64,000 nt of DNA from NCBI GenBank assembly GCA_016718405.1, contig JADKDJ010000003.1, positions 310,001 to 374,000 on the forward strand, read 5' to 3'. Position 1 is the stretch's first letter. The number at the start of each line of letters is the position of its first letter. This DNA is from Candidatus Rhodoferax odensensis. Its GTDB lineage: Bacteria > Pseudomonadota > Gammaproteobacteria > Burkholderiales > Burkholderiaceae_C. Positions 1 through 8,786 of this stretch are shown in pieces. A program made the position numbers and the translations under genes. The notes under the pieces are model-generated. The model had not been told where the DNA came from, searched no databases, and saw nothing but the letters and a program-made list of their open reading frames with translations.

Positions 1-592
1 ATTTGAGCTGGGCAAACTCGATGCCGACGCCGCCAGTTTCGTCAAAAAAAGCCAGCTTCTCTTTCGGAAAGTAGGCTGGTATTTTGTCGATTAACAGCTG
101 GGCCAGATGGCGCGAGTTTTCACTCATCTTGACCATCGCGCGGTTGCCGGCGGCGAAGATGTAAATCAGGCCCAGAAAGCTCAGGTTGATCGGGAAGTTC
201 CACGGCACGATGCTGCCCACCACGCCCAGCGGTTGAGGAATCACCCGGTTGCGCGCACCCAGGAAGTTGCGCCAATCCACGGCACGGCGTTGCGGCTTCA
301 TCCAGCCCTTGAGGTGGCGCAGTGTGTGGTTGACACCGTCGATGACCGGAAAGATCTCGGCAAACAGCGTTTCGTGGTCGGAGCGGTTGCCGTAGTCTGC
401 ATTGACCGCCTCTACCAGAGCGGGTTTGTTCTCACGGATGAAGCGCTGTAGCTGCAGCAGGTCTGCTCGGCGTTCGGCCAAGGTCGGAACCGGGTCGGCC
501 AGGTACGCGGCGCGTTGCAGATCGAGCGTGGCTTGCAGAGTCTGGCGGATCGCGTCCTGGGGCGTGACGCTGTGCAGGGGAAGGGCTGACAT
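1..592 (-). CDS. calB: Coniferyl aldehyde dehydrogenase (5' part, runs off the left edge)
   Basis: Aldehyde dehydrogenase superfamily member, NAD(P)-dependent oxidation of an aromatic aldehyde such as coniferyl aldehyde to the acid. The first 197 residues are visible from the ATG at 592; the catalytic cysteine half lies outside the window. Seen: an N-terminal region with LAERRADL and HETLFAEIFPV, the cofactor-domain motif PWNFPINL at residues 130-137, and AAGNRAMVK just after it. The N-terminal pattern fits the coniferyl-aldehyde branch of the family better than betaine or succinate-semialdehyde dehydrogenases, but substrate is inferred. It lies in the same direction as the paaX-type repressor upstream, 107 bp away, which would suit control by an aromatic-catabolism regulator. 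Confidence 0.8.
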   Translation of the reverse strand, partial: MSALPLHSVTPQDAIRQTLQATLDLQRAAYLADPVPTLAERRADLLQLQRFIRENKPALVEAVNADYGNRSDHETLFAEIFPVIDGVNHTLRHLKGWMKPQRRAVDWRNFLGARNRVIPQPLGVVGSIVPWNFPINLSFLGLIYIFAAGNRAMVKMSENSRHLAQLLIDKIPAYFPKEKLAFFDETGGVGIEFAQLK

Positions 593-699
593 GGGGAATC
601 CTGTCTGACTGAAGGCGACAGCCGCAGGATGCGGTGTGGTCGGTGCGTCAGCATACCGCCAAGCCCCGTGGCCGGGAATAGGAGCAGCCTCCAATGCGC

Positions 700-1668
700 T
701 CAATGCAAGCTGCTTTGACCCAGTGCCGGCGCGCGTGAACGCTTGTCTGTCGACCATGGTGCGCTGGTGCGAGCCGGCGTGAGTGCCGGGCAGCTCGCGA
801 GTTCATGGTCGAGATAACGTTCGCTGGGTTGGAGCAAGTGCTGGTAGAGCTCTTCAAACAAGCGGCGTGCCTGGTGGGTGAGCGCCTCGTCGCGATGTTG
901 GTCAGGGGTCAGCGTGGGCTGGCGTTGCAGGATGCGGCGGAATTCATGCACCAGCAGAATGCGCACGAGGAAGGCCTCGTGATCCGTCAACGTTGAGCAT
1001 GCGTTTTGTAACGGTGAGAAGCGCTCGATAAAGCGCCGCCAAGCTTGCTCCAGTCGGCCGGGGCAGCAGCGGCTGGCCCGCAGTGTGTGCAGTGGACGCT
1101 TGGATAGGGTGCTGTCAAGGTCGGCTTGCATCACGCAGACGTGATCGCAGGCGCGGTTCGAGCGCAGGATGTCCTGGAGGCAGGACCGGTCCGCCCTCGT
1201 ATGGGCGTACACGCCGTCCGCCAGTTCACCATACCCGTTCCACACGAGTTCGCGCTGCAGTTGCTGCCGTGCGCTGGCCTTGAGGTCGGCGCTGATCATG
1301 AGCAGGGTGCTGCCCGGTGCGGTGTCCGCCCTGACGTCATCGCCGTAGATGCGCCGCTGTGCGTGGCGCACTCGCAACGCGCCGTTCGGTGTCAGGCGGT
1401 AGTGGCTGCGGCGACCCTCGCGGGCTGCGAGCAGCCAATCATCAGCCACCAAGCGGTAGACGCTGGTGCGCACCAAGCGCGACGACAGCCCAAACGGGCT
1501 GGCCAGTCTGATCAGGCTACTTAACCAAATCGGTTGGGCGCGCATGGCGATGGCGTCGCCAAACAGCGTCATCACGAGCGAGCTGCCTTTGATGTGCAGC
1601 GCGCGGCGCAGCACGTCCACCGTCGGGGACGACACTGGGTCTGCGTGAGCCTGACGCATGGGAGTCAA
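700..1668 (-). CDS. PaaX family transcriptional repressor
   Basis: 322-aa regulator of the PaaX type, the family that represses phenylacetate degradation genes and is relieved by phenylacetyl-CoA. Seen: an N-terminal winged-helix segment (about residues 25-105) including SLVMTLFGDAI and RTSVYRLVADDWL, then the PaaX-like central region with LMISADL and a C-terminal helical domain containing HEFRRIL. Length is close to the usual 300-320 aa. No paa catabolic genes are in view; the neighbours are an aromatic aldehyde dehydrogenase (same strand, downstream) and a divergent solute-binding protein, so the target is probably one of these. The effector is not deducible. The last 25 residues are Ser/Ala/Arg-rich and probably disordered. 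Confidence 0.85.
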   Translation of the reverse strand: MTPMRQAHADPVSSPTVDVLRRALHIKGSSLVMTLFGDAIAMRAQPIWLSSLIRLASPFGLSSRLVRTSVYRLVADDWLLAAREGRRSHYRLTPNGALRVRHAQRRIYGDDVRADTAPGSTLLMISADLKASARQQLQRELVWNGYGELADGVYAHTRADRSCLQDILRSNRACDHVCVMQADLDSTLSKRPLHTLRASRCCPGRLEQAWRRFIERFSPLQNACSTLTDHEAFLVRILLVHEFRRILQRQPTLTPDQHRDEALTHQARRLFEELYQHLLQPSERYLDHELASCPALTPARTSAPWSTDKRSRAPALGQSSLH

Positions 1669-1692
1669 ACGTGATACACGATTGCCGATTGT

Positions 1693-1720
1693 TTGAAGCG
1701 CATTATGGTACTACTATACA
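1693..1720 (+). promoter_or_regulatory. Candidate sigma-70 promoter for the LivK-like gene
   Basis: In the 78-bp gap between the divergent paaX-type gene and the binding-protein gene, TTGAAG (1693) and TATACA (1715) are 16 bp apart. The stretch is notably more A/T-rich than the surrounding coding DNA. Its position suggests that the PaaX-type regulator could control this divergent promoter. No PaaX operator was recognised with confidence. Confidence 0.35.
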
Positions 1721-1746
1721 GGAATTAAACACTACTGCGAATAGCC

Positions 1747-2952
1747 ATGCACGGATTGATGGAATGTCGACTGCACCCGTGGGTGCGTCGGCGCGCTGAC
1801 CCGGAGTCGTCCTGGCGTTGGATCGCGGCCTTTGTGCTGACCCTGTTGTTAGGCTCGGCGTTGCCGCGAGGCGCGTGGGCACAGACTGAAGGGGTGACCG
1901 ACGCGGAGGTGGTCATCGGCCAGTCCTGCCAGTTGAGCGGACCGCTCGCGGCCTTGTCCGGCGAGGTGCGCCAGGGCGCCAAGCTGTACTTCGATCATGT
2001 CAACAGCACCGGCGGCGTCAATGGCCGCAAGATTCGGTTGGTCACGCTTGACGACGCCTACGATCCCAAGAAGGCTGCCGACAACACGCGTGAACTGCTT
2101 GACAAGCACCAGGTGTTGGCGCTGTTCCAGTACGCCGGCACTCCGCCCTCCTTGGCGGCGGTGCCGATCGCGGAAGAAAAACGCGTTCCCTTCATTGCGC
2201 CGTTTACCGGCAGTGACGCGTTGCGCGTCAAGTTCAGCCGTTATGTGTTCAACATCAAGGCCAGCTACAGCGATGAACTCACCGCCATGGTGCGCCAGCT
2301 CGCGGCGGTGGGCATCGATCGGGTTGCCGTGGTCTACCTGAACAACGCGTTTGGTACGGGTGGTCTGGCCGCGGTCGAGAAGTCGGCCGGTGAGCATCGC
2401 GTGACGCTGCTGGCAAAGGTGCCGCTGGAGGTCGATGGTTCGAAGATGGCGGCTGCGGTGGAACAGGCGGCCAAGGGGCAACCGCAGGCGATCATCGTGG
2501 TGAGTGCTGGCAAGCCGAGCATTGACTTTGTGGACGCCTATCTCAAGGCGGGGCATCACTCCACTTTTTACATGCTCTCGGTGATCAGCAACACGCAACT
2601 GGTGCAGGTGCTGCAGGAGCGGGCGCGTGGCATCGTCATCACCCAGGTGGTGCCGCCGCCCTGGAACAAGTCAGCCGGTGTGGCACGCGAGTTGCAGGCG
2701 CGTGCCGGCGAAGCCGGCTTGCAGGAGCTGACCTTCAGCCAGATGGAGGGCTTCATCTCGGCCAAGTTCCTGGTCGAAGGGCTCAGGCGCGCTGGCAAGG
2801 GTGTCAATCGTGAGAGTTTGATTCGCGCCCTGGAAGACCTCAGGAAGCATGATCTTGGCGGCTATCTGGTGGAACTATCCCCCACCAAACACAGCTCGGG
2901 CAAATTCGTTGACCTGATGATTCTGGGGGCCGACGGTAAGTTCCGGCGCTGA
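1747..2952 (+). CDS. LivK-like ABC transporter periplasmic binding protein
   Basis: 401-aa periplasmic binding protein of the leucine/aromatic-acid type (Peripla_BP_6). It would capture an amino acid or small organic/aromatic acid for an ABC importer whose permease and ATPase genes are not here. Seen: a long N-terminus with a hydrophobic signal segment (residues 26-40) ending AWA before Gln46, then the mature start VIGQSCQLSGP, a hallmark of this family. An alternative start is Met5. It is an orphan gene, a common situation in Burkholderiales, which carry many such proteins. Adjacency to paaX and calB suggests an aromatic ligand, which is inference. A homologous protein sits at 61451-62578. 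Confidence 0.85.
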   Translation: MHGLMECRLHPWVRRRADPESSWRWIAAFVLTLLLGSALPRGAWAQTEGVTDAEVVIGQSCQLSGPLAALSGEVRQGAKLYFDHVNSTGGVNGRKIRLVTLDDAYDPKKAADNTRELLDKHQVLALFQYAGTPPSLAAVPIAEEKRVPFIAPFTGSDALRVKFSRYVFNIKASYSDELTAMVRQLAAVGIDRVAVVYLNNAFGTGGLAAVEKSAGEHRVTLLAKVPLEVDGSKMAAAVEQAAKGQPQAIIVVSAGKPSIDFVDAYLKAGHHSTFYMLSVISNTQLVQVLQERARGIVITQVVPPPWNKSAGVARELQARAGEAGLQELTFSQMEGFISAKFLVEGLRRAGKGVNRESLIRALEDLRKHDLGGYLVELSPTKHSSGKFVDLMILGADGKFRR

Positions 2953-2973
2953 TTTGCTCTGGACACAGTTGTC

Positions 2974-2999
2974 TTGCCGCGACGCGGGAGAAGCGGCAA
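2974..2999. terminator. Hairpin between convergent genes
   Basis: TTGCCGC (2974-2980) and GCGGCAA (2993-2999) form a 7-bp stem with a 12-nt loop, in the short gap between two convergent genes. There is no strong T-run on either side, so it is at most a weak bidirectional terminator. Confidence 0.35.
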
Positions 3000-3015
3000 T
3001 CCTCGGACGTGATTT

Positions 3016-5184
3016 CTACTTCGCCTTGGCGCGCGACTTGATCGGAGTCGGCGTCTTGGCAGAGGTGGGCGTGCGTCGCGTTGCCGGGCTTGCCTGTCTG
3101 GTGCGAACTGGGCTGGCCGGTTTGGCCCGTGGCTTGCGTTGAACCGCTTTGACGGCGCTAGCGCGTTTGGCCAGCGCCAGGGTGCGTACGCGCTCAATGT
3201 CGGCATCGGAAAACACACCGTTGACGCCGGAAATGGCGGCCAGTTTCATGCCGTGCTTGAGGCCCAGCCGGTAGATCTCGCGCACCTTCTCCCACTCGAT
3301 GTTGCGACCCACCGTGTAGTTCTCGAAGCGACCATCCAGTGCCAGCACAATGGTCTCCGCCAGGCAGGCGTAGGCAATATTGGGCGGCAAGCCGATGTTC
3401 TTCATCTCCACCTTGCCGGGCAGCAAAATCTCGCCGGACTCGATTACCAGCACGTCCGGGCGCTTGGCCACTTCTGCGGCGGGCAGGTCCAGCGGGCGCG
3501 CCACGTCGGTGATGACGCAGCCGGGCTTGACTTGCATGATGTCGAGCACTTTTTTACCCGCGCCGGACGTGGCGGTGACGATCATGTCCATCGCGCCAAT
3601 GTCCTTGTCGGCGTGGGCGGATAGAAACAGCCGAGCGTCGGGGTTTTCTTTAAGGATCGATTCCTTCAGGGCCAGCAGTTTGGCGGTTTCGGGCGAGACC
3701 ATGTAGACCTCATGTGCCACCGTCGCCAGCAGTCGCGCGCAGACCGAACCAATCGCACCGGTAGCACCGACTACCATGGCTTTGAACGCAACTTTCTGGC
3801 CCTTCTTAGGCGGTGGCAGCAGGCGCATGCGCAGCATCGCATCGTGTGCTGCCCACAAGGCACCCGAAGCGCTGTAGCTGTTGCCGGTGGTGATGGGCAG
3901 GGGCGCACGCTTGGCGACGGTCAGGCCGGCGTCGCCAACCACCTTGGTGAAGGCGCCCAGGCCCATGATTTGTGCGCCCAGGCGTTTGGCCATGGCCGCG
4001 GCGTCCAGCAGACGCCGGTAGGTGAACTCCGGGCTGTGCGCCATGATCTCCTTGGGCGTGCCACCCACCGAGATCAGCCAGCCCTCGGCCTCCACTCCGG
4101 TGGGCGACTTGATGCCACTGACCTTGGAGTAGACGAACGGTGGCGCATAAGCCATCGCCTTTTCCAGCGAGTTCATGAACACCGGCGGCGAAACTTGCGA
4201 CAGCAATTCGATCGGTTTGACTTTCTTGAAGTACTCCTGCGACAGGGGGTGGATCACAAACGCGAAACGGTTCACTCGCTTGAAGCCATTCGGATACAGG
4301 ATGCGAGGCGCCAGCCCCAGGTCGGTGATGATTTCAAGGTAGTCGTCTTCGAGCAGGTCCTGCGCCGGTTTACCAGTGGCGGCCAGAATCATGGCGTCCA
4401 GCAGGTTAGGCCCCAGCACGTGGTCGAACAGGTAGGGCGCGCCGTCGATCACCATGTGCACGCCCTTGTCCTTGAACTGGGCCAGACGTTCGTCGTTGAC
4501 GGTCGAGGTGATGATGGTCTTGCCAGCCAGTTCTTCGATGCTGAACTCGTCGAGGTCGTGCACATCGGCCACGATCACGGTGGCCTTTTGCATCGCGCGG
4601 CGCAGCACGAAGTTGGTCCAGTCCTTGACCGGTGCGCTGGCCATCACGCTGGGCGAAGTCCAGTCGGTGACGTAGTGGGCACCATTGGCGTACAGCTCGA
4701 GCGCGTCGAGCGAACTCAGCAGTTTGGGCACGCCGAGCTGGCGGACCGGGTCGGCAAACTGCAGGTTCTGGCTGTACTCCAGCAGCGATGCGGCCAACTT
4801 GAAGTTGGTGATGCCTGAGAAGAACAATACCCGCGCATTGTTGAAGTAGTTGCCCAGCTTGGTCTGCACATGGCGGATCGCCCACTCCTGCAAGATGTCG
4901 TTGAGCCGTGCGCCGGTGGTGACCGGTACGCGTTTGACGATCTCCATCAGCTGCTTGCTGTCCTTGTCGACATAGCGTTTGGCACCGACGCTGTAGCTGT
5001 CCTTGAGTACGCCCAGGCCGATGGCATCGGCGTGGCGTTCCCAGTGTTTCAGTAGCTTGGTGGCCTTGGCGGTGCTGCCATCGGTGCCAACCCGTTTCAG
5101 CTGGAAGGGTTGGCCCATGAAGGAGGCCTTGATTTCAAAATCTTGATTGCTGTGACCCAGGCTGATGCTGACGACGTGTTTCAT
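3016..5184 (-). CDS. 722-aa protein with C-terminal acyl-ACP reductase-like (COG5322-type) domain
   Basis: The C-terminal half (about residues 430-670) resembles cyanobacterial long-chain acyl-ACP reductase (aldehyde-forming): TTGNSYSASG, then a Rossmann motif GATGAIGS at 473-480, then CLAETIVLALDGRFENYTVG and EKVREIYRLGLKHG, all in the order seen in that family. The N-terminal ~400 residues look structured but I do not recognise them. Residues ~672-722 are a Lys/Arg/Pro/Ala/Thr-rich tail, like histone-H1-type tails. Where the cyanobacterial enzyme has a cysteine soon after the TGNS motif, I see none, so acyl-thioester chemistry is doubtful. Function is therefore open: an NAD(P)-dependent dehydrogenase/reductase is the safest call. 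Monocistronic, convergent with the LivK-like gene. Confidence 0.7.
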   Translation of the reverse strand: MKHVVSISLGHSNQDFEIKASFMGQPFQLKRVGTDGSTAKATKLLKHWERHADAIGLGVLKDSYSVGAKRYVDKDSKQLMEIVKRVPVTTGARLNDILQEWAIRHVQTKLGNYFNNARVLFFSGITNFKLAASLLEYSQNLQFADPVRQLGVPKLLSSLDALELYANGAHYVTDWTSPSVMASAPVKDWTNFVLRRAMQKATVIVADVHDLDEFSIEELAGKTIITSTVNDERLAQFKDKGVHMVIDGAPYLFDHVLGPNLLDAMILAATGKPAQDLLEDDYLEIITDLGLAPRILYPNGFKRVNRFAFVIHPLSQEYFKKVKPIELLSQVSPPVFMNSLEKAMAYAPPFVYSKVSGIKSPTGVEAEGWLISVGGTPKEIMAHSPEFTYRRLLDAAAMAKRLGAQIMGLGAFTKVVGDAGLTVAKRAPLPITTGNSYSASGALWAAHDAMLRMRLLPPPKKGQKVAFKAMVVGATGAIGSVCARLLATVAHEVYMVSPETAKLLALKESILKENPDARLFLSAHADKDIGAMDMIVTATSGAGKKVLDIMQVKPGCVITDVARPLDLPAAEVAKRPDVLVIESGEILLPGKVEMKNIGLPPNIAYACLAETIVLALDGRFENYTVGRNIEWEKVREIYRLGLKHGMKLAAISGVNGVFSDADIERVRTLALAKRASAVKAVQRKPRAKPASPVRTRQASPATRRTPTSAKTPTPIKSRAKAK

Positions 5185-5315
5185 GCGTTGATCGGTATTG
5201 ATGTTGAAGCACCGAGGCAGGGACGGTGTGACCCTTGACCAACTTTATAGCTGCAGTTCGAGTGCCTGTTTGTCATATGTCAAGAAGGTCGGCGCGCGGC
5301 TGGTTCGGTGATGTG

Positions 5316-5897
5316 CTACGGCGGTGACAGCCGGTGTCCGGCCCACAGGACCTGATCCAGCACCGCTTGCACGCCTTGGCGCTGCGCCGTATCAACAAGT
5401 TCGTCGTGGTCGTCGAAAGCGGCACCCGCCTTACCCAGCGCGTACTGTCTGGGTGCCACCCAGCACTGCAAGTTGCGAAGCAGGGGACAGAGGTGCTCGA
5501 GTGATCGCAGGCCACCGAGGGCGCCGGGTGAGGCGCTGAGCAGGCCAACGACTTTGCCCGAGAACGGTTTGAGCCCGTCGGACCATAGGGCATCGCCCAT
5601 GACCGGGCTGGAGGCCCAGTCGATGGTGTTCTTCAGCAGGGCCGTGTAGCTGGCGTTGTACTCGGGCGAGCAGATGATCCAGGCGGGGTGCTCGGTCAGG
5701 ATCGCTTTGAGACGCAACACATCTTGGGGCGTGCCACCCGCTTCGAGATCGGCGTTGTAGAGCGGGATGTCGAGCTCACCGAGTTCAAGCAGTGTGACTT
5801 CGGCGCCGGCTTCGCTTGCCCGCGCCGCGGCAAACCGGGCCAGGCGGCGGTTGTAGGAGTTCAGGCGCGTGCTGCCTGCAAAAATCAGTAGTTTCAT
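5316..5897 (-). CDS. NADPH-dependent FMN reductase family flavoprotein
   Basis: 193-aa flavodoxin-fold reductase (FMN_red; ArsH/chromate/quinone reductase relatives), likely reducing quinones, azo compounds or metal ions with NAD(P)H. Seen: the FMN phosphate-binding start LLIFAGSTRLNSYNRRLAR (residues 3-21), the SPEYNASYTALLKNTIDW motif for FMN ring binding, and SASPGALGGLRSLEHL. I use the ATG at 5897; an upstream in-frame start at 5975 would add 26 residues with no family similarity. It is divergent from mnmG. Specific substrate cannot be told from sequence. Confidence 0.85.
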   Translation of the reverse strand: MKLLIFAGSTRLNSYNRRLARFAAARASEAGAEVTLLELGELDIPLYNADLEAGGTPQDVLRLKAILTEHPAWIICSPEYNASYTALLKNTIDWASSPVMGDALWSDGLKPFSGKVVGLLSASPGALGGLRSLEHLCPLLRNLQCWVAPRQYALGKAGAAFDDHDELVDTAQRQGVQAVLDQVLWAGHRLSPP

Positions 5898-6091
5898 GGC
5901 TGCATTGTCGCGGCCACGCACACCGCTGCGTGTGGCCGGGGTCTTTATTGATTGTCGCCGCGGGAAGCGGCGCATAGCCTGGCGCTGCGCGCAGTCTGCG
6001 CCAAATCCGCACTGATGAGGTTTTTTGTCTGCGCGGGTAAAATTGAACGCTCCCCTCTGATTTGGCGCGTTGACTGTGCGCCACCCATCCC

Positions 6092-8119
6092 ATGTTGTAC
6101 CCCCAAGAGTTCGATGTCATCGTTGTCGGTGGCGGCCATGCCGGCACCGAGGCGGCGCTGGCCAGTGCGCGCATGGGCTGCAAAACCCTGCTGCTGACGC
6201 ACAACATCGAGACCCTGGGACAGATGAGTTGTAACCCGTCCATCGGTGGAATTGGCAAAGGGCATCTTGTCAAGGAGGTGGATGCAATGGGGGGCGCCAT
6301 GGCGCAGGCCACGGACGAGGGGGGTATTCAGTTTCGCATCCTCAATTCCAGCAAGGGGCCGGCCGTGCGGGCCACGCGCGCGCAGGCGGACCGGGTCTTG
6401 TACAAAGCGGCGATCAGACGGCGGCTGGAGAATCAACCCAATTTGTGGCTGTTTCAGCAAGCGGTCGACGATCTGATGGTTGAAGGCGATCGTGTGGTGG
6501 GCGCGGTGACGCAGCTCGGAATCCGGTTCCGGTCCCGCACGGTGGTGCTGACCGCCGGTACCTTTCTCGACGGCAAGATTCACGTTGGCTTGAACAACTA
6601 CCCGGCGGGGCGCGCCGGCGATCCTCCTGCGCTGAGCTTGAGCGCTCGCCTGAAGGAGCTGAACTTGCCTCAGGGCCGGCTCAAGACCGGCACACCACCA
6701 CGCCTGGATGGGCGCAGCATTGATTTCTCCAAGTGCGTCGAGCAGCCGGGTGATGGCATGCCCGGTGGCATGAGCGCGCGAATGCCGGTGTTCAGCTTCA
6801 TGGGGCGTGCCGAGCAGCACCCACAGCAGATGGCGTGCTGGGTAACGCACACCAACGCCCGTACACACGAGATCATTCGCAGCGGTTTTGACCGCAGCCC
6901 GATGTTCACGGGCAGGATTGAAGGGGTCGGCCCGCGTTATTGCCCCAGCGTGGAAGACAAGGTCAACCGCTTTGCCGATAAGGACAGCCACCAGATTTTT
7001 CTGGAGCCCGAGGGCCTGACGACCAATGAGTATTACCCCAACGGCATCAGCACCAGCTTGCCGTTTGATGTGCAGTACGACTTGGTGCGCTCGATGGCCG
7101 GCCTTGAAAACGCACATATCCTGCGACCTGGATATGCGATCGAGTACGACTACTTCGATCCGACGCAGCTCACGAGCAGCTTTGAGACTCGTGCCATCAG
7201 GGGACTGTTCTTTGCAGGGCAGATCAATGGCACGACCGGCTACGAAGAGGCCGCCGCGCAAGGTCTGTTTGCTGGCATCAACGCTGCGCTGCAAGCCGGC
7301 GCCCGGACCGGCTGGGCCGAGGAAACCTGGACGCCGTCGCGTGATCAGGCCTATCTTGGCGTACTGGTGGATGACCTGATTACCAAGGGCGTCAGTGAGC
7401 CCTACCGCATGTTTACCAGCCGTGCCGAGTTTCGCTTGCAGTTGCGGGAAGACAATGCCGACCTGCGTCTGACCGAAGTGGCGCGCAAGCTGGGTTTGGT
7501 GGACGAGGTGCGCTGGGCTGCTTTCTGCCGTAAGCGCGATGCTGTTTCACGTGAAACAGAGCGTTTACGTTCTATTTGGGTAAGTCCCAAGAACTTGGCT
7601 GAAGCCGAGTCTGAGCGCGTACTGGGCAAGGCGATCGATCATGAGTACAACCTGGCCGATTTGCTAAGGAGGCCGGGTGTGAGTTATGCCCAGCTCATGT
7701 CGCTGGAGGCGGGCAAGTACGCCGAGCCAGACCTGATGCGAAGCGTCTTGAGTGGGGCCGACGTGGCCGAGACGGGCGAGACAAGCGACGCCCTGGCTGT
7801 GATCGAGCAAGTGGAGATCATGGCCAAGTACTCAGGGTATATCGATCGGCAACGCGACGAAGTCGACCGTGCCGCGCACTACGAGCGCCTGCGCCTGCCG
7901 CCTGAATTGGACTACATGCAGGTCTCAGCGCTCAGTATTGAAGCCAGACAAAAGCTTAACAAACACAGGCCGCAAACCTTGGGCCTGGCGTCGCGCATTT
8001 CTGGCATCACGCCGGCCACCATTTCACTGCTGTTGGTGCACCTGAAGAAAAGTAGCTTCAAAGAGTTCGCAGCGCTGGGGCGGGCGGCAGCATCAGGGGG
8101 CGGCGAGCCGGATGCGTGA
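6092..8119 (+). CDS. mnmG: tRNA uridine-5-carboxymethylaminomethyl modification enzyme MnmG
   Basis: 675-aa FAD enzyme that with MnmE builds the 5-carboxymethylaminomethyl group at the wobble uridine of certain tRNAs. Seen: the FAD-binding motif VGGGHAGTEAA near the N-terminus, SCNPSIGGIGKGHLVKEVD, the conserved KTGTPPR segment, and C-terminal helical region ending with SRISGITPATISLLLVHLKK, which contacts MnmE/tRNA. Length slightly exceeds the usual 620-640 aa, with the extra residues at the C-terminus. It overlaps rsmG by 8 bp. A perfect parS site lies inside the coding sequence at 7543-7558. Gene order mnmG-rsmG-parA-parB is the classic origin-proximal arrangement. Confidence 0.97.
   Translation: MLYPQEFDVIVVGGGHAGTEAALASARMGCKTLLLTHNIETLGQMSCNPSIGGIGKGHLVKEVDAMGGAMAQATDEGGIQFRILNSSKGPAVRATRAQADRVLYKAAIRRRLENQPNLWLFQQAVDDLMVEGDRVVGAVTQLGIRFRSRTVVLTAGTFLDGKIHVGLNNYPAGRAGDPPALSLSARLKELNLPQGRLKTGTPPRLDGRSIDFSKCVEQPGDGMPGGMSARMPVFSFMGRAEQHPQQMACWVTHTNARTHEIIRSGFDRSPMFTGRIEGVGPRYCPSVEDKVNRFADKDSHQIFLEPEGLTTNEYYPNGISTSLPFDVQYDLVRSMAGLENAHILRPGYAIEYDYFDPTQLTSSFETRAIRGLFFAGQINGTTGYEEAAAQGLFAGINAALQAGARTGWAEETWTPSRDQAYLGVLVDDLITKGVSEPYRMFTSRAEFRLQLREDNADLRLTEVARKLGLVDEVRWAAFCRKRDAVSRETERLRSIWVSPKNLAEAESERVLGKAIDHEYNLADLLRRPGVSYAQLMSLEAGKYAEPDLMRSVLSGADVAETGETSDALAVIEQVEIMAKYSGYIDRQRDEVDRAAHYERLRLPPELDYMQVSALSIEARQKLNKHRPQTLGLASRISGITPATISLLLVHLKKSSFKEFAALGRAAASGGGEPDA
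7543..7558. promoter_or_regulatory. parS: parS centromere site 1 (perfect palindrome)
   Basis: TGTTTCACGTGAAACA, a perfect match to the bacterial ParB-binding consensus, embedded in mnmG where it encodes part of an SRET segment. It lies 4 kb upstream of parB. Confidence 0.95.
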
Positions 8120-8786
8120 GCTGGAGGCGCCACTGCGGGAGGGGCTTCGGAGTATGGGTCTGGTCCTGCACGACCAGCAGGTGCGGGCCCTGCTCGACTA
8201 CCTGGATCTGATCGCGAAATGGACCAAGGTTTACAACCTGACTGCGGTTCGCGATCCGGTTGAAATGCTGACGCACCATTTGCTCGACAGCCTGGCGGTT
8301 ATCGAGCCTTTGCGTCGGATGTTGACAAGCATGCACGCCGGGCAGGGCGACGCCACTCTGGGCCGCCATCGCCTGCTGGACGTGGGCTCGGGTGCCGGAC
8401 TTCCGGGTGTGGTGATTGCGATCTGTTGCCCGGAGCTGGCAGTCGATTGCGTCGACACGGTGGGCAAGAAGGCCGCCTTTATTCAGCAGGTTGCGGCGAG
8501 CCTGAGGCTGCCCAATCTGCGTGGCATACACGCGCGCGTGGAGAGCTTGAAGGACCAGTATCAGGTGGTCAGCTCGCGCGCCTTTGCATCGTTGGCGGAT
8601 TTCACCCAATGGTCGCAGGCGGCCTTGTCGGAGCAGGGGGTTTGGCTGGCGATGAAGGGCAAACACCCGGCTGAGGAGGTTGCGGCGTTACCGGTCTGCG
8701 TTGAAGTGTTTCACGTGGAACCGTTGACGGTGCCGGGGCTGGCGGCGGAACGATGCATAGTGTGGATGCGGGCTCGTCGGGCCTAG
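8112..8786 (+). CDS. rsmG: 16S rRNA (guanine-527-N7)-methyltransferase RsmG
   Basis: 224-aa SAM-dependent methyltransferase acting on G527 of 16S rRNA. Seen: the N-terminal segment KWTKVYNLTAVRDP, the HHLLDSL motif, and the SAM-binding loop LLDVGSGAGLPG at residues 88-99, followed by SSRAFASLADF in the family position. Length is normal. The start overlaps the mnmG end by 8 bp, consistent with translational coupling. A third, imperfect parS lies in its 3' part at 8707-8722. Confidence 0.95.
   Translation: MRELEAPLREGLRSMGLVLHDQQVRALLDYLDLIAKWTKVYNLTAVRDPVEMLTHHLLDSLAVIEPLRRMLTSMHAGQGDATLGRHRLLDVGSGAGLPGVVIAICCPELAVDCVDTVGKKAAFIQQVAASLRLPNLRGIHARVESLKDQYQVVSSRAFASLADFTQWSQAALSEQGVWLAMKGKHPAEEVAALPVCVEVFHVEPLTVPGLAAERCIVWMRARRA
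8707..8722. promoter_or_regulatory. parS: parS-like site 2 (two mismatches), inside rsmG
   Basis: TGTTTCACGTGGAACC matches the parS consensus at 14 of 16 positions, including the whole central TTTCACGTG. Its location between two better sites makes it a credible secondary ParB site. Confidence 0.75.

Noticed and set aside
3712..4818. Plus-strand open frame (368 codons) inside the AAR-like gene
   Set aside because: Antisense shadow of a protein whose minus-strand reading has clear family motifs.
5945..7294. Long minus-strand open frame (449 codons) opposite mnmG
   Set aside because: Antisense to a well-conserved gene in high-GC DNA; sequence is Arg/His/Gln-rich and shows no family motifs.
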